A stretch of 64,000 nt of DNA from Roseovarius marisflavi (GTDB lineage: Bacteria; Pseudomonadota; Alphaproteobacteria; Rhodobacterales; Rhodobacteraceae), in assembly GCF_900142625.1 (NCBI RefSeq), contig NZ_FRBN01000007.1, positions 62,001 through 126,000 on the forward strand. The letters are read 5' to 3'. Positions 51,937-60,815 of the stretch are shown here, in pieces; positions within the stretch are counted from its first letter, which is position 1, and each line of letters starts with the position of its first letter. Made by a program: the position numbers and the translations under genes. Below the pieces are notes generated by a model. That model saw only the letters and a program-made list of their open reading frames with translations. It did no database searches and was not told the origin of the DNA.

Positions 51937-52704
51937 TCACAAAAGCGGCCAGTCCAGCGACAGATCCAGATCACGGCGCACAATCCAGGATGTACCGTCC
52001 TTGCGCGCCACCCGATCAAGCGCCTCGCGCCAGTCGGCGGGCATCTCGCCTACATCCTCGATCCGCATGTCAAGCACCGCGACCGGCGCACCAAAGCGCC
52101 CCTCAAGCGTGCCGCTGGCGGTGATCACGTCACCCTCAAGGCTAAAGGGCGCGCGCCAGCCGCCACCCTGATCCGACAGAACCGTCATTTCGCCGGTGCC
52201 GATGTCCTGGCCCTGGATCCGCGCCCCGGTCCAGCGGATATCAGCACTGAACGCCCGCAGGGTCCGAGCGGGCAATGCAAGCTCGGCGCGCAGACCGCTG
52301 ACGTTCAACAAACCGCCCAGGGCCACGCCCCGGACAAGACCCGGCCAATCCCCAAGCAGTATCTCGGCGCGCCCATCGCGAAGCTCGGCCCGGTCCCGCG
52401 CCAGAGGCAGGCCAAGCTCGCCCCCCCCGGTAAGGCCCTCTGCCACCGCTGTCAGGGTCCAGACTGCGCCGGGCGCCCCGAAGCGGGCAAACCGCCAGTT
52501 CACATTGGCCTCGACCGGAAGACCCATCGGGCGCACCCCGCGCGCGCGGCCCGTCCAAAGGGTTGCATCAGAGTCGATCGGCGCAGCCCACCCCGGCACC
52601 ATTTGCGGTGCAAAGGCGCGCAAATGCCCGACCCGCCCCTCGCTCAGCAGCACAAGACCAAGGCCGCACAGAACCCCGACAACAATCAGAAGAAAACGGG
52701 TCAT
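51937..52704 (-). CDS. gspN: Type II secretion system protein GspN
   Basis: 255 aa. One N-terminal membrane anchor (FLLIVVGVLCGLGLVLLSEG) and a beta-rich periplasmic domain with the family-typical LWTGRARGV and VNWRFARFG, and the repeated LxLPxRxLRA strands near 145. GspN is an optional T2SS component of the inner-membrane side. Its ATG overlaps the gspM stop by four bases. Last gene of the gspG–N operon. Confidence 0.85.
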   Translation of the reverse strand: MTRFLLIVVGVLCGLGLVLLSEGRVGHLRAFAPQMVPGWAAPIDSDATLWTGRARGVRPMGLPVEANVNWRFARFGAPGAVWTLTAVAEGLTGGGELGLPLARDRAELRDGRAEILLGDWPGLVRGVALGGLLNVSGLRAELALPARTLRAFSADIRWTGARIQGQDIGTGEMTVLSDQGGGWRAPFSLEGDVITASGTLEGRFGAPVAVLDMRIEDVGEMPADWREALDRVARKDGTSWIVRRDLDLSLDWPLL

Positions 52705-53216
52705 TGCGCAATCACCAGACGCAGATCGGCGGCGACCACGTCTTCGCGCTCGCCCCTCTCAAAGGTAAACCCGACAAGCGTATAGCCCCAGTTTGCCTCT
52801 TGCAGGGTCAGCCATTCGGCAAGCTTGGTAAAGCGCACCGCGTCAAACCGCATGGTGATGCCACCATCGGCGGCATTGGCCAGTTCGCTGGCCTGCGCGC
52901 GCAACCCGGCCTCGACAAGGCTGGCCTCGATCCCGCTGATGCCGATGGGCGGGCCGCCGTTTGCCCCCTCGCCCGCATTGCGCAGCGCCGTGGTTTCCGA
53001 GGCATAAAGCAGCGATTGATCCGCCACCCAAAGCTCTGTCGCGCGGGCCTCGGCCACGGCGCGCTGTGCCTCCTGGCGCGCATCCGCAAGCGGCAAGGCC
53101 ACTCCGTAAACCACCCCCAAGGGCAGCGCCACCAGCGCCAGCACCGCAACCAGTAGCCGTTCACGCCCACTCAGGCCAAGCAAGGCCCCGATGATCGCGT
53201 CCATCATCCCCGTCAT
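52701..53216 (-). CDS. gspM: Type II secretion system protein GspM
   Basis: 171 aa. A short cytosolic N-terminus, one membrane helix (LLVAVLALVALPLGVVYGVA, about 22-41), a coiled-coil stretch (DARQEAQRAVAEARATEL) and a small ferredoxin-like periplasmic domain. Partner of GspL in the inner-membrane platform. Overlaps both neighbours by four bases. Assigned mostly by size, topology and position because GspM sequences diverge. Confidence 0.85.
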   Translation of the reverse strand: MTGMMDAIIGALLGLSGRERLLVAVLALVALPLGVVYGVALPLADARQEAQRAVAEARATELWVADQSLLYASETTALRNAGEGANGGPPIGISGIEASLVEAGLRAQASELANAADGGITMRFDAVRFTKLAEWLTLQEANWGYTLVGFTFERGEREDVVAADLRLVIAQ

Positions 53217-54415
53217 CGTCGGGCCCCGTTCTGTGTGACCGCCATCGCCAGCACCGCCTCGATGCCCGCCCCCTCGCGGGTCACCGATTGTGCGACGCGC
53301 GGCTCCACCCCCGTTGTGCGCAAGGCACTGACAAGCGAATCGAGCGCCGCGAAATCCGCCAGTTGAAGATCAATCACCAGACCCGCTCCGGGTTGATAGC
53401 TGACCCGCGTGATGGTGCCATCATGATCGGCCAGAACCGCCCCTGCGCGGCGCAACACATCCAGCGGGCGCGCCTCGGCGTCGCCCTCTCTGCTCGCGGT
53501 TCGGGCGCGTTCAAGGCGCTGTGTCACCTGAGTTCGAATGTCCAAAATAGGCCCCGTCGGGATCATCACGTCGCGCAGGATGCGCTCGGCGTTCTGGCGA
53601 TAGGCCAGCGATTGATCGCGCAAATCGCGGGTCTCCATCACCGTGGCCGCGACCCAGCCCACCAGCCCCAGAACCGCCAATCCCACCGGAAGGCGCAACT
53701 GGCGCAAGCGGCGGCGCATTTCGGCGCGCTCGGCGCCTGGATCGCGCGCCAGATCAAGCGCAAACTCGCCATATCCAAAGATCTGCGGATCGGCCACGCC
53801 ATGGCTCGCCAGCTCTGACGCCGCACCACAGACGGCAAGGTTCTGCGCGTCAAGATAGGCGTCAATCCCGGGCAAAACCGCGCCAAGCCGAAGCACCGCG
53901 CGCGGCGGCGATAGCGCCGCCGCCTTTTCAAGCAGGGCAAGCGCAAGATCGGCCTCGCCGGAAAAGCCATCCTCGGGCCCGAGACGCGCGCGAATTTGCC
54001 CGCCGCGCGCCTCGATCACCCAAAGATCGGGCGCGGCGGGCAAGGCAAGGTAGTCGGGCAGAACCGCACGACACAGCGCCCCCGCCGGGGCCACGGCGCG
54101 GGCCCAATCCTGACGCTCTGCGATATCGGTAACCAGCACCCGGCTCCAGCCATCACGCGTGCCTGCAAGGCGCGCCGGGCGAAGATCAAGCCCCGCATCC
54201 AAGCCGCCGTAGGCATCGCGCAATTGCCGCGCCGCCACCCGGTCGCGCGCTTGTCCCTTGAGGGCCTCGGGCAGATCAAGCCCCACCAGCGGCGCCGCCG
54301 TCCCCGGCACCAGCGCCACGAACGGATGTGTCGGCAACGCCCCGCCAGATGCAAGATCATGGGTTTGCACCGGCGCCGCCTTGCTGCTCTTTTTACGATT
54401 TAAAACAAGGGTCAT
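53213..54415 (-). CDS. gspL: Type II secretion system protein GspL
   Basis: 400 aa. A cytosolic actin-like domain (about 1-235) that binds GspE, one membrane helix (LPVGLAVLGLVGWVAATVMET, about 245-265), and a small periplasmic domain that pairs with GspM (VSYQPGAGLVIDLQLADFAALDSLVSALR in two strands and a helix). Position and topology match GspL. ATGA overlap with the gspK stop. Confidence 0.87.
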   Translation of the reverse strand: MTLVLNRKKSSKAAPVQTHDLASGGALPTHPFVALVPGTAAPLVGLDLPEALKGQARDRVAARQLRDAYGGLDAGLDLRPARLAGTRDGWSRVLVTDIAERQDWARAVAPAGALCRAVLPDYLALPAAPDLWVIEARGGQIRARLGPEDGFSGEADLALALLEKAAALSPPRAVLRLGAVLPGIDAYLDAQNLAVCGAASELASHGVADPQIFGYGEFALDLARDPGAERAEMRRRLRQLRLPVGLAVLGLVGWVAATVMETRDLRDQSLAYRQNAERILRDVMIPTGPILDIRTQVTQRLERARTASREGDAEARPLDVLRRAGAVLADHDGTITRVSYQPGAGLVIDLQLADFAALDSLVSALRTTGVEPRVAQSVTREGAGIEAVLAMAVTQNGARR

Positions 54416-55335
54416 AGCGGATCCGCCCGGCGATTTTTGATTTCTACTGCACCCGTCAGCGAGGATCGTTCTACAGTCACGATGCGGCTTAGCATACGCC
54501 CATCGAGCGCGAGGTCAAACCGTACCTGAAACCAGCGGCTTGTGACGCCAAACCCGCCCTTGGGGGCCTGGGATTGCTCGATTACGCGCGGGTGCAGCAA
54601 GGTCTCGGCGCGCTCTCTGAAGTCTGCTGCATTGGCGAAGGGCAAGCGGCCGCGATCCGCAATCAGGCGCTCGATCCCGGCCGGGTTGGCCGTGGGCAAA
54701 ACCGCGCCAAGCACAGCGGCAGGGGTGGTATTTACGTTTAGGGAGACGCCCGCAGGCAGGGCCGCGACGAAGGGCAGAAGGCGGGCGTAATGCTCGGCCG
54801 TCATGCCACGCACAAGGCGCAATTCCTCGATCGCGGAAATCGGCCCGCCCGGCGGGCGCAGCGGGATGGCGCGCGCGGCGTATTCCTCAACCAGAACCGG
54901 GCCGCGCACCTGCACGAAACCGGCCACTTCGCGCGCCAGGGCCACCGGAAGACCAAGCCCGCGCAACAATCTCTCGAACGCCTGCACCGCCGCAAGATCG
55001 CTTGGATTGCTCAGAGCGTTGACGTTGAAAAGCCCCTGAAGGTCAGTGATTGTTCCCGCCAGAACCGCGCGATCAATATCGGCGCCGAACCTCTCGAGCG
55101 CCCAGCCTTCCAGCAGGTGATCAAGGTTCTGGTCGCGCTCCCAATCGGCCCGCAACACCGGATCAATCAGCATTTCCGCCGCATCCAGATGCAGCATCGC
55201 CTGCTCGCTGATCTGCACGTGCTCGACCCGGCTCCGGCTTGTTTCGGCGCGCAGCATAAGCCCGGCCGCCACAGCAGAAATCGCCGCCACCATGATCAGC
55301 GCATTCAACAAGGCTATGCCGCGATCCTGTGTCAT
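54412..55335 (-). CDS. gspK: Type II secretion system minor pseudopilin GspK
   Basis: 307 aa from ATG 55335, which shares one base with the gspJ stop; a TTG three bases earlier is possible. Prepilin-like N-terminus DRGIALLNALIMVAAIS with the glycine cleavage site but no glutamate at +5, which is the GspK hallmark of the pseudopilus tip. A large helical/alpha-beta domain follows (LINPxL-type helix, SAIEELRLVRGM, VNTTPAAVLGAVLP). Confidence 0.93.
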   Translation of the reverse strand: MTQDRGIALLNALIMVAAISAVAAGLMLRAETSRSRVEHVQISEQAMLHLDAAEMLIDPVLRADWERDQNLDHLLEGWALERFGADIDRAVLAGTITDLQGLFNVNALSNPSDLAAVQAFERLLRGLGLPVALAREVAGFVQVRGPVLVEEYAARAIPLRPPGGPISAIEELRLVRGMTAEHYARLLPFVAALPAGVSLNVNTTPAAVLGAVLPTANPAGIERLIADRGRLPFANAADFRERAETLLHPRVIEQSQAPKGGFGVTSRWFQVRFDLALDGRMLSRIVTVERSSLTGAVEIKNRRADPL

Positions 55336-55964
55336 CAAAAGCGCACCATGACCCGCAAAGGCCCGTAAACATCCGAGTCAAACTGAATGTCGACCGCATC
55401 GGGCAAATTCGGGCGGGGCAATGGTCCGGGCACGCCCCAGCCCGCAACCCAGCCTTCTTCGGGGCCGGCGTAGGCGCTGACGCGAAAGCTTGCGATATTG
55501 TCAAAGATCACCGTTTCCGGCGCAAGTGCGGCCTCGGAGGCAGGCCGCAAAACCGGCCAGACCTGACGGATAAGACGTTCATCCTCGCGATCATAGCGCC
55601 AGATCACCCGTGACTGCCCCGCCGCCTGATCATCGGGCAAGACCGGCTGGCCGGAGGTCGAAAAGGCAAGGCGGCCCTCATCCGCGCTCTGATCCAGAAA
55701 AGCGGGCTCGGCCTCGATGCTTTCGGGGGGCCAGAACGCGAGTGCAGCGACGGATTTCAGATCATTGCGCAACAGGACAAGCCCGCGCGACAGGGCCGCC
55801 GCCTTTTCATCGGCGTCGGTGATACGATCGCGCGCGCGCATCATGCCGCCAAGCGCCTGAAGCCCCATGACCGCGACCATCGCAAAAATCGACAGCACCG
55901 CGACGAGTTCAAGCAGGGTCAGCCCCCGGTCCTGCGCCCTGCGCGGTGGGTTTGGCGCGCTCAT
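55335..55964 (-). CDS. gspJ: Type II secretion system minor pseudopilin GspJ
   Basis: 209 aa. Prepilin signal DRGLTLLELVAVLSIFAMVAVMG (written as leader DRG then the hydrophobic helix with Glu at +5). Downstream GspJ features include LVLLRNDLKSVAALAFWP and VIWRYDREDERLIRQVW. Tip-complex subunit with GspI and GspK. ATGA overlap with gspI. Confidence 0.92.
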   Translation of the reverse strand: MSAPNPPRRAQDRGLTLLELVAVLSIFAMVAVMGLQALGGMMRARDRITDADEKAAALSRGLVLLRNDLKSVAALAFWPPESIEAEPAFLDQSADEGRLAFSTSGQPVLPDDQAAGQSRVIWRYDREDERLIRQVWPVLRPASEAALAPETVIFDNIASFRVSAYAGPEEGWVAGWGVPGPLPRPNLPDAVDIQFDSDVYGPLRVMVRF

Positions 55965-56362
55965 TTCACCACCTCGGCCACCACCTCGGTCGGCGCGATC
56001 ACCACGACGCGGCCGCCCGGCTGATCCGGGCTGCGCGCGGTGATCGTGGCCTCGGTAAACCCGGCGCGCGTGGCCTCTTCACTGACCGCGACCTGCCAGT
56101 TATAGGGCCCGTAAACGACCCGGTTGCTCAGGCTGCGCGCGCCGACCGCCCCCAAAAGCCGAAGCTCTTCAGCCCGGTTCAGGGCCACCTGCATGGCCAT
56201 GACACGAGCCGCCTCGCCGCCCAGAACGCGGCCGGCCTGATCGGCGCTGCGCAGGGCGGCGATGGTGCCGATGGAGAGCACGAAAACAGCGATCACCAGT
56301 TCCAGAAGGGTCACGCCGCGGGTGCCATCATGAGGTTTGATACCGGGGGTAAGGCGCGTCAT
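55961..56362 (-). CDS. gspI: Type II secretion system minor pseudopilin GspI
   Basis: 133 aa from ATG 56362, overlapping the gspH stop (ATGA). Prepilin motif TRGVTLLELVIAVFVLSIGT with Glu at +5, then the GspI-type helix ALNRAEELRLLGAV and a short beta domain (YGPYNWQVAVSEEATRAGF). Nucleates the pseudopilus tip. Confidence 0.92.
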   Translation of the reverse strand: MTRLTPGIKPHDGTRGVTLLELVIAVFVLSIGTIAALRSADQAGRVLGGEAARVMAMQVALNRAEELRLLGAVGARSLSNRVVYGPYNWQVAVSEEATRAGFTEATITARSPDQPGGRVVVIAPTEVVAEVVK

Positions 56363-56847
56363 ATCCCCTCGCAAATCAGGCCCGAAAGCCCGCCCGACGC
56401 ACAGCTGATGAGCGTGCCATTGCCGATAAAGCTGACCTCAAAGCGGGTCACCTGACCATCGGGAAGGAACACCAGATCGGGTATGGGTTCGCGCGCCAGA
56501 TCCTCGGGGAAAATCGGCCCCCTCGCTCCTTTAAACCGCACCTCGCCGCGAAATTTCTGAGCCCTGCCATTGGGTTGCCAGCCCTCGGCCTCGGCGCCCG
56601 GAGGTGCCGGCAAAAGCACTTGCCAGCCGTCAGGCAAGAGCGCGACACCGCGTGCGGAATGGCCCAGAATCGCCGCGTCGCGCAGCCGGTCATAGGCCGC
56701 GCCAAAGCGCAAGACATCGCTGTCACCGCTGTTGCGCTGCGTCACGGAAAACGTCGCCGTGATTGACAAAACGGCGATCACCGCCACAACAATCACCATC
56801 TCCAGAAGGGTAAAACCACGCTCGGATGCTGGTCCTATTCGCTCCAT
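56359..56847 (-). CDS. gspH: Type II secretion system minor pseudopilin GspH
   Basis: 162 aa. Prepilin motif ERGFTLLEMVIVVAVIAVLS with cleavage before Phe and Glu at +5, then a GspH-like beta domain (AARGVALLPDGWQVLLP-type strands, VFLPDGQVTRFEV). A C-terminal cysteine pair (LISCASGGLSGLICEG) is present. Its start overlaps the end of gspG by 13 bases. Confidence 0.92.
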   Translation of the reverse strand: MERIGPASERGFTLLEMVIVVAVIAVLSITATFSVTQRNSGDSDVLRFGAAYDRLRDAAILGHSARGVALLPDGWQVLLPAPPGAEAEGWQPNGRAQKFRGEVRFKGARGPIFPEDLAREPIPDLVFLPDGQVTRFEVSFIGNGTLISCASGGLSGLICEGI

Positions 56848-57299
56848 GAGCCGATATCCGCATCAACGCCATCCCCGCCCGAGACGCCATCCGCGCCAAG
56901 GGTGAAAATATCAAATTCGCCGTGAATGCCTGGCTGCAGATATTGATAGGGATTGCCCCAGGGATCCTGCGGCAGGCGATCGATATAGCCGTTTGACGCG
57001 TAATTCTGCGGCACAGGCGCGATTGTCGGCGCCTCTCTCAGGGCAAGCAGGCCTTGTTCGGTGCTGGGATAGCGGAAATTGTCGAGCTTGTAGAGCTTGA
57101 CCGCCCCGCTCAGCACCGCAAGATCCGATTGCACCCGCGCCACGCGCGCCTGATCGGGCCGGTCAATGATGCGCGGCATCACCACGAGCGCGAGAATCGA
57201 CATGATGACCACCACGACCATCAGTTCCAGCAACGAAAACCCGGCCTCGCCATCGGGTTTGGCAGGTTTGGTCATCGGGTGTGACGTATTGATTTTCAT
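56835..57299 (-). CDS. gspG: Type II secretion system major pseudopilin GspG
   Basis: 154 aa from ATG 57299 (a later ATG at 57275 is possible). Prepilin motif EAGFSLLELMVVVVIMSILA, then VMPRIIDRPDQARV, LYKLDNFRYPSTEQGLLALREAP, and LPQDPWGNPYQYLQPG, all GspG signatures including the calcium-site region near GVDADIGSW. Main pseudopilus subunit. First gene of gspG-H-I-J-K-L-M-N; divergent from gspO. Confidence 0.96.
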   Translation of the reverse strand: MKINTSHPMTKPAKPDGEAGFSLLELMVVVVIMSILALVVMPRIIDRPDQARVARVQSDLAVLSGAVKLYKLDNFRYPSTEQGLLALREAPTIAPVPQNYASNGYIDRLPQDPWGNPYQYLQPGIHGEFDIFTLGADGVSGGDGVDADIGSWSE

Positions 57300-57412
57300 G
57301 GTAAAATCGGTCCGTAAAAAATATAGGATACAAAACAAATCATAAACCAACGACGCGCCTTGCACAATCAAAGCCTTGCACCCGCCGCCCCTTTTCAAGC
57401 ATCGGATTGCCC

Positions 57413-58159
57413 ATGCCAGCCACAGCCCCCCTTGCCTTTTTCCTGATCCTGAGCGGCGCGGCGGTCGGATCATTCATGGCCGCCTGGGCGGACCGTCTTC
57501 CACGGGGGGACAGCGTGGTAAGCGAACCATCGCGGTGCCGCGGATGCGGAACAAGGATTTCCTGGCGCGACAAAATGCCGATCCTGTCCTGGCTCATATT
57601 GGGCGGCAAATGCCGGACCTGCGAAACGGCAATCCCCAAGCGCCTGTTTTACGCCGAGATTTCAGGGGCATCTCTGGCGATAGCGGCAATCTGGGGGGCG
57701 CAATCGCCGCTGCATATGGTGCTTGGGGCACTTTTTCTCTGGCTTCTGCTTGGCCTGGTGATGTGTGATCTGGCCGCCTTTCGCCTGCCCAACGCGCTGA
57801 CCGGGCTTTTGTTTGTCACCGGTTTGGGGCTGGCCTGGGAGAACCCGTTTCGTGCCCCCCTTGACGGGCTTATCGGCGCCGCCGCCGGGGCCGGTGCGTT
57901 TCTTCTTATTCGTGTTGTTTATCAAAAGCTTCGCGGGCGCGAGGGGTTGGGATTGGGCGATGTCAAACTGATGGGGGGAATAGGCGCCGCCCTGGGCGTA
58001 ACCGCCCTTCCGGTGGTGGCTTTGATCGCCGCGATGGCCGCTATGCTTGTTGCGATCCTGGTTGGCTGGCGCAAAGGCGAGCGCCCCGGATCGACCGAAG
58101 AAATTCCCTTTGGGGCCTATCTTGCCGGCGCCGCAGGTCTTTGGTTTCTGATCGGCTAA
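57413..58159 (+). CDS. gspO: Prepilin peptidase / N-methyltransferase GspO
   Basis: 248 aa from ATG 57413 (an in-frame TTG at 57407 is possible). Integral membrane aspartyl protease that cleaves and methylates pseudopilins G–K. An N-terminal methyltransferase-type domain has a four-cysteine zinc site (SRCRGCGTRIS, GGKCRTCETAI). The catalytic aspartates are in VMCDLAAFRLPN and GLGLGDVKLMGG. Eight membrane segments. Divergent from gspG, so it can be co-regulated. Confidence 0.94.
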   Translation: MPATAPLAFFLILSGAAVGSFMAAWADRLPRGDSVVSEPSRCRGCGTRISWRDKMPILSWLILGGKCRTCETAIPKRLFYAEISGASLAIAAIWGAQSPLHMVLGALFLWLLLGLVMCDLAAFRLPNALTGLLFVTGLGLAWENPFRAPLDGLIGAAAGAGAFLLIRVVYQKLRGREGLGLGDVKLMGGIGAALGVTALPVVALIAAMAAMLVAILVGWRKGERPGSTEEIPFGAYLAGAAGLWFLIG

Positions 58160-58179
58160 ATCACCAAAATCATCGAGGC

Positions 58180-58212
58180 AAAAAACATGGGCGGCGGGTT
58201 TCCCCACCGCCC
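58180..58212 (-). terminator. Intrinsic terminator of the copper-oxidase cluster
   Basis: On the minus strand GGGCGG-T-GGG pairs with CCC-G-CCGCCC around GAAA, followed three bases later by TTTTTT. It lies 34 bases beyond the cytochrome gene stop and ends the leftward cluster, between it and gspO. Confidence 0.85.
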
Positions 58213-58245
58213 ACTGCGTACCGTTAGAGCCCATTACTCAAAACC

Positions 58246-59937
58246 CTAGGGTACGATCCAATCACTGACGACGCGGAAGCCAACCCGCTCTTCCGGTGCC
58301 AGCTCTGCGATGAACGCTCCTTTAGAGGCGAAGCGTTGCCCCGGTCCAAGACCCAGTTCGGGATGGGTGCCGGGATTTAGCTCATTTTCTGCCTCATGTT
58401 CAATGATTTCAAGCACATAATCGCGATAAAAATCACTAATTGCATGCATGAGGCCGAATTCCATCAGTGTCAGCGCATAGTAAGTTTGCAGTTGGATACG
58501 CGGATGGGTGACATCCAGCCTGCGGGTGTGCATCCAGCCCCTTATACGATATTTTCGCGGATGATACGAGCCCGGTTTGTCATAGGGCCAGATCAATTTG
58601 GTGCGCGCAATCATGTCGCTTGGGAAGGCCGCGTTGGCGAAATCCTTGCTGACCGACGGCAAGGTGATCAGCGCAGCCTTCGGGTCGACATCGACCAGAA
58701 CCTTGACCGCTTCGGCGGCATCCTCGGGCCAGATCACAAGTGTGTCGGCATCGGCGTGACGTTCCAGAGCCGCCTTAAGCCCGGCGGCGTCAGCGTATTC
58801 GACGGTTTCAACCTCGGTTCCCTCAAGCACCATGTTCAGGGTCTCTTGAAAGGCCGCCGCAGGACGTGTGCCTTGCGGACCCGCGTCGTGGATCTGGACG
58901 ACGCGGCCAAGCGGAAGCGCCTCATCCCCGAAATGAATCGCCAGGGCCTCGGCCTCGAGCGCGATACCGCGATTGAAAAACACCGAATAACCATAGCGCC
59001 CCTCGCCCGGTGTGGGCAATTCGGCGTTCGGCAGGACGCAGGGCAAACGCTTGTCGTCGCAGAACTTGCCGATTTCATCCCACGGGCCTTTGACCAGACC
59101 GCTCAAAGACGCAAAGACCGGCTGTTCGGCATATTTCGCCTCAAGCTGGGCGCGCCATGTTTCGGGGGCCCCCTCAAGCTGCCAGACGTGCAGGTTCCAA
59201 AGGCGATAGGCGTCCACGAAGTTCGAGCGATAGTTCGGCGAAAAGGTCGGTTTCGTGGTGTCGCCCTCGGTGTCGATGTTCATGTAGGTAAAGAAAACCT
59301 TCATCGTGTCCAGCATCGCCTTCGCCTCGGCAGGATCAGCATCCGGGCCGATGATCGTGGCAAAGTGAATGTTCTTGTCGTCAACGCCGGGGTCAAGGTC
59401 GCCCGACAGATCCTTGAGGAAGGCGGCGAGATTGGCAACATCGGCCGAGGACAGCTCGTAGCGGGGCATGATCGGGTCAAACTCGTGACCGCCCGCATCC
59501 ACACCGTCGCGCAACGCACGCGCCAAAAGCACCTCGTCATAGGCCGGGCGCATGCGCGGCTGGCGCACGCGGGCCCAAAAGTTTGGCGGTTGCACCTCTT
59601 GATAGAGATCCTTGAAGATACGGTTGCGATCCAATTGCTTTTTGTCGAACAGGATATTTCCCATGATCGGCGGCACATAGTTGCCCCCCTCAGAGGTGCC
59701 AAAACCGCTTGGGCGGTGACAGTTCACACAAGAAAACTGTGCCCCGGAAATCTCGACATCGCCCTGGGTCACGCCAGTGACCGGCTTGCCGTCGGCACCG
59801 ATCCCTTCCCAGTACAAGCGACGCCCCAGTTCGGCATCGCCCGCCTGCCCTGCCCCGGCCAAAACCGGTGTCACGGCCAGCACAAGCGCCAGGCCGGTGC
59901 GGCGCAGTAGTTTGTAAATCGAAGACTGTCCCGGCAT
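58246..59937 (-). CDS. Exported cytochrome c joined to a receptor-like domain
   Basis: 563 aa. Signal peptide (about 1-33), then a class I-type cytochrome c domain with a single heme site SCVNCHRPSGFG (about 68-80) and a distal methionine candidate in PIMPRYELSSADV. From about 195 to the end, a domain with alternating strands and helices (IIGPDADPAEAKAMLDTM, GPWDEIGKFCDDKRLPCVLPN) looks like a periplasmic substrate-binding fold. Likely a redox partner of the oxidase cluster. ATG shares a base with the SCO1 stop (TGATG). Confidence 0.8.
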   Translation of the reverse strand: MPGQSSIYKLLRRTGLALVLAVTPVLAGAGQAGDAELGRRLYWEGIGADGKPVTGVTQGDVEISGAQFSCVNCHRPSGFGTSEGGNYVPPIMGNILFDKKQLDRNRIFKDLYQEVQPPNFWARVRQPRMRPAYDEVLLARALRDGVDAGGHEFDPIMPRYELSSADVANLAAFLKDLSGDLDPGVDDKNIHFATIIGPDADPAEAKAMLDTMKVFFTYMNIDTEGDTTKPTFSPNYRSNFVDAYRLWNLHVWQLEGAPETWRAQLEAKYAEQPVFASLSGLVKGPWDEIGKFCDDKRLPCVLPNAELPTPGEGRYGYSVFFNRGIALEAEALAIHFGDEALPLGRVVQIHDAGPQGTRPAAAFQETLNMVLEGTEVETVEYADAAGLKAALERHADADTLVIWPEDAAEAVKVLVDVDPKAALITLPSVSKDFANAAFPSDMIARTKLIWPYDKPGSYHPRKYRIRGWMHTRRLDVTHPRIQLQTYYALTLMEFGLMHAISDFYRDYVLEIIEHEAENELNPGTHPELGLGPGQRFASKGAFIAELAPEERVGFRVVSDWIVP

Positions 59938-60731
59938 CAGTTCACCTCGGGGCGAAGCAGGTTGGCATATTCATCTGCCAGTTCCTCAGAGGACAGCAAC
60001 CCCTCAAGCCGAAGCCAGGGCGCCTCTTTGGATTTGCGCAGGAAGGTCAACGGGCGGTGGTACATCTTGTTCTCGCCTTTATAGACGGCATCAAAGTTGC
60101 GCACGACGGTGAAGATATCGTCAAACTGACCGGTCAAGAGCACCCAATTGTCGCGCGCATCATGCAGTTTGGCATAGTCGCGCAAGCGGCGGGGGGTGTC
60201 ATATTCAGGATCAATCGAAATCGATACCATCAGATAATTCGGATCAATGGCCACCAGATCATCCTGGGTCTGGCCAAAGGTCGCCGTCATCACCGGGCAG
60301 ATCGTGGCACAACTGGTGAAGACGAAATTCAGCAGCACAGGCCCGTCATAGGCCATCAGATCAGCAAAGTTGACTTTGCGAGCATGGGAATCGCGCAGGG
60401 TGACATCCGACATTTGATAATCATTCAGGGTACGCTGGTACTGATACCCGTCGATCATACCATTCTGGCTGTCATTCGCGGCTTGGCTGCTATTTTCGGC
60501 ATCCATACCAAGATGAAGCGGCATACGGTGATCTTCGGCATCTGTGCCGTGATCGGTTCCGTGGCCTTGCATGGCGGCGGCGGTATTGTCATGGGTCTGG
60601 ACGGAATTTGTTCCGTGTCCCGAGTCGTGGCCTGAGTGCTCGCTTCCGGCAAGGGCAGGCGCAGAAAATCCGACAACTGCGGCAAGGGCAAAGGCCGGAA
60701 CAGCACTCAGAGCAGCTCTGATATGGTTCAT
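59937..60731 (-). CDS. SCO1/SenC/PrrC copper chaperone
   Basis: 264 aa. An N-terminal signal or anchor (about 1-28), a histidine-rich linker (SEHSGHDSGHGTNSVQTHD, about 30-70), and a thioredoxin-like SCO domain. The copper ligands are intact: FTSCATICPVM (C-x3-C, about 160) and the late histidine in KMYHRPLTFL. Delivers Cu to oxidases in the periplasm. The linker histidines may buffer copper. Ribosome site GGAGACTTGAA. Confidence 0.93.
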   Translation of the reverse strand: MNHIRAALSAVPAFALAAVVGFSAPALAGSEHSGHDSGHGTNSVQTHDNTAAAMQGHGTDHGTDAEDHRMPLHLGMDAENSSQAANDSQNGMIDGYQYQRTLNDYQMSDVTLRDSHARKVNFADLMAYDGPVLLNFVFTSCATICPVMTATFGQTQDDLVAIDPNYLMVSISIDPEYDTPRRLRDYAKLHDARDNWVLLTGQFDDIFTVVRNFDAVYKGENKMYHRPLTFLRKSKEAPWLRLEGLLSSEELADEYANLLRPEVN

Positions 60732-60770
60732 TTCAAGTCTCCGTCGAGAAAGTAATGTCTCAAAATGACG

Positions 60771-60798
60771 GGCACCGGCGAGTTTCCCCGCCGATACC
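60771..60798 (-). promoter_or_regulatory. Intra-operon hairpin between the 649-aa gene and SCO1
   Basis: On the minus strand GGTATCGGCG pairs with CGCCGGTGCC (10 bp with two G-U pairs) around GGGAAACT. No U-run follows, so it is more likely a processing, stabilising or attenuation element than a full terminator. Confidence 0.5.
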
Positions 60799-60815
60799 CT
60801 TGTTCTTATAGTCGC

